From Candidatus Thorarchaeota archaeon (GTDB taxonomy: Archaea; Asgardarchaeota; Thorarchaeia; Thorarchaeales; Thorarchaeaceae), in contig DAOWDY010000206.1 in the NCBI GenBank assembly GCA_030638785.1, positions 1-6,559 of the forward strand: 6,559 nucleotides of DNA, in the 5' to 3' direction. The notes beneath the pieces are model-generated. The model saw only the letters and a program-made list of their open reading frames with translations. It had not been told where the DNA came from and searched no databases. This document shows positions 4,841 to 6,559 of the stretch, piece by piece. Position numbers and translations under genes: made by a program. Position 1 is the first letter of the stretch; every line of letters starts with the position of its first letter.

Positions 4841-6115
4841 ATGTCACATCCAAAAGAGAATTCAAATGAAATGACCTCGCAGGATTCTAGAGTTATCTTA
4901 AAAACCGTCAGCAGGGGACACTATAGACTATTCTCAGGGGGACGAATAGGCAATTTATACTTACCAAACCGTCTGGTTCGATCAGCAACTTGGGACCCAT
5001 CCATTTTACATAAGCAAAAAATGACAGATGAAGTGCTCAATCTCTATAGAGAACTTAGCCTAGGTGGCGTAGGAATGATCATCACTGGGGGGTTCCCAGT
5101 TTTCAAAGAGATGATGCAAAAGACAGAATCGGGCAAGTGGATACTTAACTTCAGTGAACTGAAAGTTGAAGGAATCGAGAGATTGGTCAAAGTGGTTCAT
5201 TCTTCGGGAAAAGACTGCAGAATCATTGCACAAATCGAAGATGGACGATTGAATGCACGACCCTCCTCAATCAGTTCTCCATTCTCAAAAAGAAAATTCA
5301 GACCTCTCACACTGCAAGAGATTGAGGATATCATTGACTGTTACGTCCAAGGTATTGAGAGTATGAAGCAGGCGGGATTTGATGGTGTCCAGATTCATGC
5401 AGCACATGGTTCGATTCTTAGTCGCTTTCTTTCTTCCTATGCCAACCGTCGGGGTGATATCTACGGAGAATCTCCTTCGAATAGGGTAAGAATTATTCGA
5501 GAAATTGTTTCCCGAGCCCGGAGATTAGTTGGCGACTTTCCAATATTAATCAAAATGAATTGTACGGATTATTTAGTCGGTGGCACCGATGTTGATACAT
5601 TCCCTGAGCTGGCAAAAGAGATTGAAAAAGCTGGTATTGATGCAATCGAAGTTAGTGGAGGAATGTGGGAATGCTTGGTAAGAAACGAACAAGATCTTGG
5701 ATTTAGACTCGTACCAGCGCCAGAGTCGCACACACGAATTGGAAACCCTGAGAAGCAGAGCTATTTCCTGAAGTATGTTGAGAAACTCTCTTTAGGAATT
5801 CCGATAATTCTAGTCGGTGGAAACCGCAATGTCGATCTTTTGGAGAAGATTATCTGCCAAGGTAAGGTGGATTTCATCGCCTTGTCGCGTCCTCTGATTC
5901 GTGAACCTGATCTCCCTAATCGCTGGCTGGAAGGGCGAGGGAAACCAACAACGGAGTGTATATCCTGTAACTCATGCATTTTCAATATGCATGTTCATCC
6001 TAACAGCCCTGAACCTGGACTAGTAGTTTGTGTCCATAAAGAGAGCAAGTCCTTGCATCGCCAAGCTCAGAGATGGCTTGATTCATGGGTCAAAGAGCAT
6101 ACTCTGCCAAACTGA
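4841..6115 (+). CDS. Old Yellow Enzyme-family FMN oxidoreductase with C-terminal cysteine cluster
   Basis: The 424-residue protein is an NADH:flavin oxidoreductase/Old Yellow Enzyme TIM barrel that should bind FMN in the cytoplasm. Near the N-terminus are NR-x-VRSATWD (the family's usual NR-x-V-x-P/SAT strand) and GGVGMIITGG. Mid-protein, VQIHAAHG (184-190) gives the FMN/substrate-binding pair H186 and H189, followed by NRRGDIYGES, the usual N-x-R-x-D-x-YG-x-S loop. The phosphate-binding strand VGGNRN and the closing ALSRPLIREPDLPNRW are also typical. After the barrel, C373-x2-C376-x2-C379-x17-C397 resembles the 4Fe-4S ligands of 2,4-dienoyl-CoA reductase-type members, but the FAD/NAD(P)H domain of those enzymes is absent. 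Position 191, usually the proton-donor tyrosine, is serine. The substrate is unknown; reduction of activated C=C bonds is the family norm. ATG at 4841 has GAGAG (4828-4832) 8 bases ahead; a TTG at 4757 in frame would add an unrelated basic stretch. It may be transcribed with the nitronate monooxygenase-like gene downstream. Confidence 0.88.
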   Translation: MSHPKENSNEMTSQDSRVILKTVSRGHYRLFSGGRIGNLYLPNRLVRSATWDPSILHKQKMTDEVLNLYRELSLGGVGMIITGGFPVFKEMMQKTESGKWILNFSELKVEGIERLVKVVHSSGKDCRIIAQIEDGRLNARPSSISSPFSKRKFRPLTLQEIEDIIDCYVQGIESMKQAGFDGVQIHAAHGSILSRFLSSYANRRGDIYGESPSNRVRIIREIVSRARRLVGDFPILIKMNCTDYLVGGTDVDTFPELAKEIEKAGIDAIEVSGGMWECLVRNEQDLGFRLVPAPESHTRIGNPEKQSYFLKYVEKLSLGIPIILVGGNRNVDLLEKIICQGKVDFIALSRPLIREPDLPNRWLEGRGKPTTECISCNSCIFNMHVHPNSPEPGLVVCVHKESKSLHRQAQRWLDSWVKEHTLPN

Positions 6116-6247
6116 TATCAGGAAGAAATTGGTGGCGGGCCAGGTGGGGTTTTTGGACCACTCCATAACAGTAGGGCTTCGTAGCGATTGTTCTATCTGA
6201 TGATGAGATTTATCTGTGAGAATCTAGTCAAAGGATGTGTGAGCCAA
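6116..6247 (+). other. Gene-free spacer between two flavoenzyme genes
   Basis: This 132-base stretch has a GGGGTTTTTGG tract (6157-6167) with a weak GTGG/CCAC stem around it (outer arm 6155-6158) that could end transcription. Closer to the next gene is a TTTATC motif (about 6209-6214), a poor TATA-like candidate. AAGG (6231-6234) and GTGAG (6239-6243) precede the ATG at 6248, the latter four bases away. Nothing here proves whether the two genes share a transcript. Confidence 0.3.
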
Positions 6248-6559
6248 ATGATAAAGACAAAAGTAACTGAGATGTTGGGATGTAAATATCCGATTATAGC
6301 AGGGACCATGGCAAGGATTTCTAATCCTGAGTTTGTCGCGGCAGCTAGTAATGCTGGTGCCTGTGCTGTATTAGCCAGTGCAAATTATAAATCTCCTGAT
6401 GAACTGCGTGATGCGATCAAAAAAACGCAATCTCTTACAGATCAACCATTTGCAGTAAATATCAATTTGTTCCCGGCATTAATGCCTCAAGACAAGTTAG
6501 AAGATTATGTGGACGCTACATTAGCTGAGGGTGTGAAAATCATTGAAACAAGTGGTCAC
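6248..6559 (+). CDS. Nitronate monooxygenase (2-nitropropane dioxygenase) family protein, N-terminal part
   Basis: The frame opens with ATG at 6248 and runs off the window after 104 residues. The start MIKTKVTEMLG-x-KYPIIAGTMA, followed by ISNPEFVAAASNAGACAVLAS, is the classic N-terminus of the nitronate monooxygenase/FabK-type FMN TIM barrel: strand one (YPII) leads to the G-x-M loop that contacts FMN, and strand two follows the SNAG turn. The later DQPFAVNINLF (about residues 69-79) is the third-strand motif with the FMN-contacting asparagine, and IIETSGH lies on the next strand. Relatives oxidise alkyl nitronates, reduce enoyl-ACP or have unassigned roles in archaea; the histidine and other deciding residues lie beyond the window edge, so the reaction cannot be assigned. 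It follows the Old Yellow Enzyme-like gene by 132 bases in the same direction. Full members are about 310-380 residues, so roughly a third is visible. Confidence 0.85.
   Translation, partial: MIKTKVTEMLGCKYPIIAGTMARISNPEFVAAASNAGACAVLASANYKSPDELRDAIKKTQSLTDQPFAVNINLFPALMPQDKLEDYVDATLAEGVKIIETSGH

Noticed and set aside
5761..5985. Minus-strand open frame of 74 codons
   Set aside because: It is antisense to the conserved C-terminal part of the flavin oxidoreductase barrel.
6130..6176. Intrinsic terminator after the flavin oxidoreductase
   Set aside because: The GTGG/CCAC stem is only four to five pairs and the T-run lies in the loop rather than after the stem.
1..6559. CRISPR array, tRNA, rRNA, riboswitch or mobile element
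   Set aside because: No regularly spaced repeats, tRNA-like cloverleaf, transposase motif or terminal inverted repeats were seen on reading both strands.

Overview
The window looks archaeal. TATA-like boxes sit about 25 bp before the likely transcription starts, the 5' leaders are short, Shine-Dalgarno motifs (GAGGAG, GAGAG, GGGAG) are present, and TTG starts are common. Base composition is moderately AT-rich. An Asgard (for example Thorarchaeia-like) or other mesophilic, anaerobic archaeon would fit, but nothing here fixes the lineage. There are no RNA genes, CRISPR arrays, insertion sequences or obvious phage genes.

Layout: the window opens with the last 58 codons of a glycosyltransferase (+, 1-177). 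It converges, across a hairpin, on a two-gene minus-strand operon (2435 to 192). The first operon gene encodes a membrane-anchored, probably extracytoplasmic protein that carries the signature of linalool dehydratase/isomerase (the LDI fold): an asparagine-isoleucine-methionine...glycine-histidine motif, a pair of cysteines nine residues apart, and several further blocks. The second encodes a six-helix membrane protein that resembles the substrate-binding S component of an energy-coupling-factor (ECF) vitamin transporter. Its ribosome binding site overlaps the stop codon of the first gene.

Across a compact divergent promoter region lies a tandem (two-domain) GNAT acetyltransferase (+, 2580-3491). 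It ends two bases from the end of a small helical protein gene on the minus strand (3494-3778). Upstream of that small gene, also on the minus strand, is a six-helix membrane protein of unknown function (3900-4598). A second divergent promoter region (4599-4840) contains a dyad. It leads to a plus-strand Old Yellow Enzyme-family flavin oxidoreductase with a cysteine cluster (4841-6115), followed by the 5' part of a nitronate monooxygenase-family enzyme (6248 to the window end).

How the genes may work together: the strongest coupling is the LDI-like/ECF-S-like operon, an unusual pairing that suggests processing of an isoprenoid or another hydrophobic small molecule outside the cell together with a membrane protein that may bind or import it. 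The two plus-strand FMN enzymes at the right end may share a role in redox metabolism of unsaturated or nitro/nitronate compounds, but the 132-base gap leaves co-transcription open. The remaining genes look like independent units.
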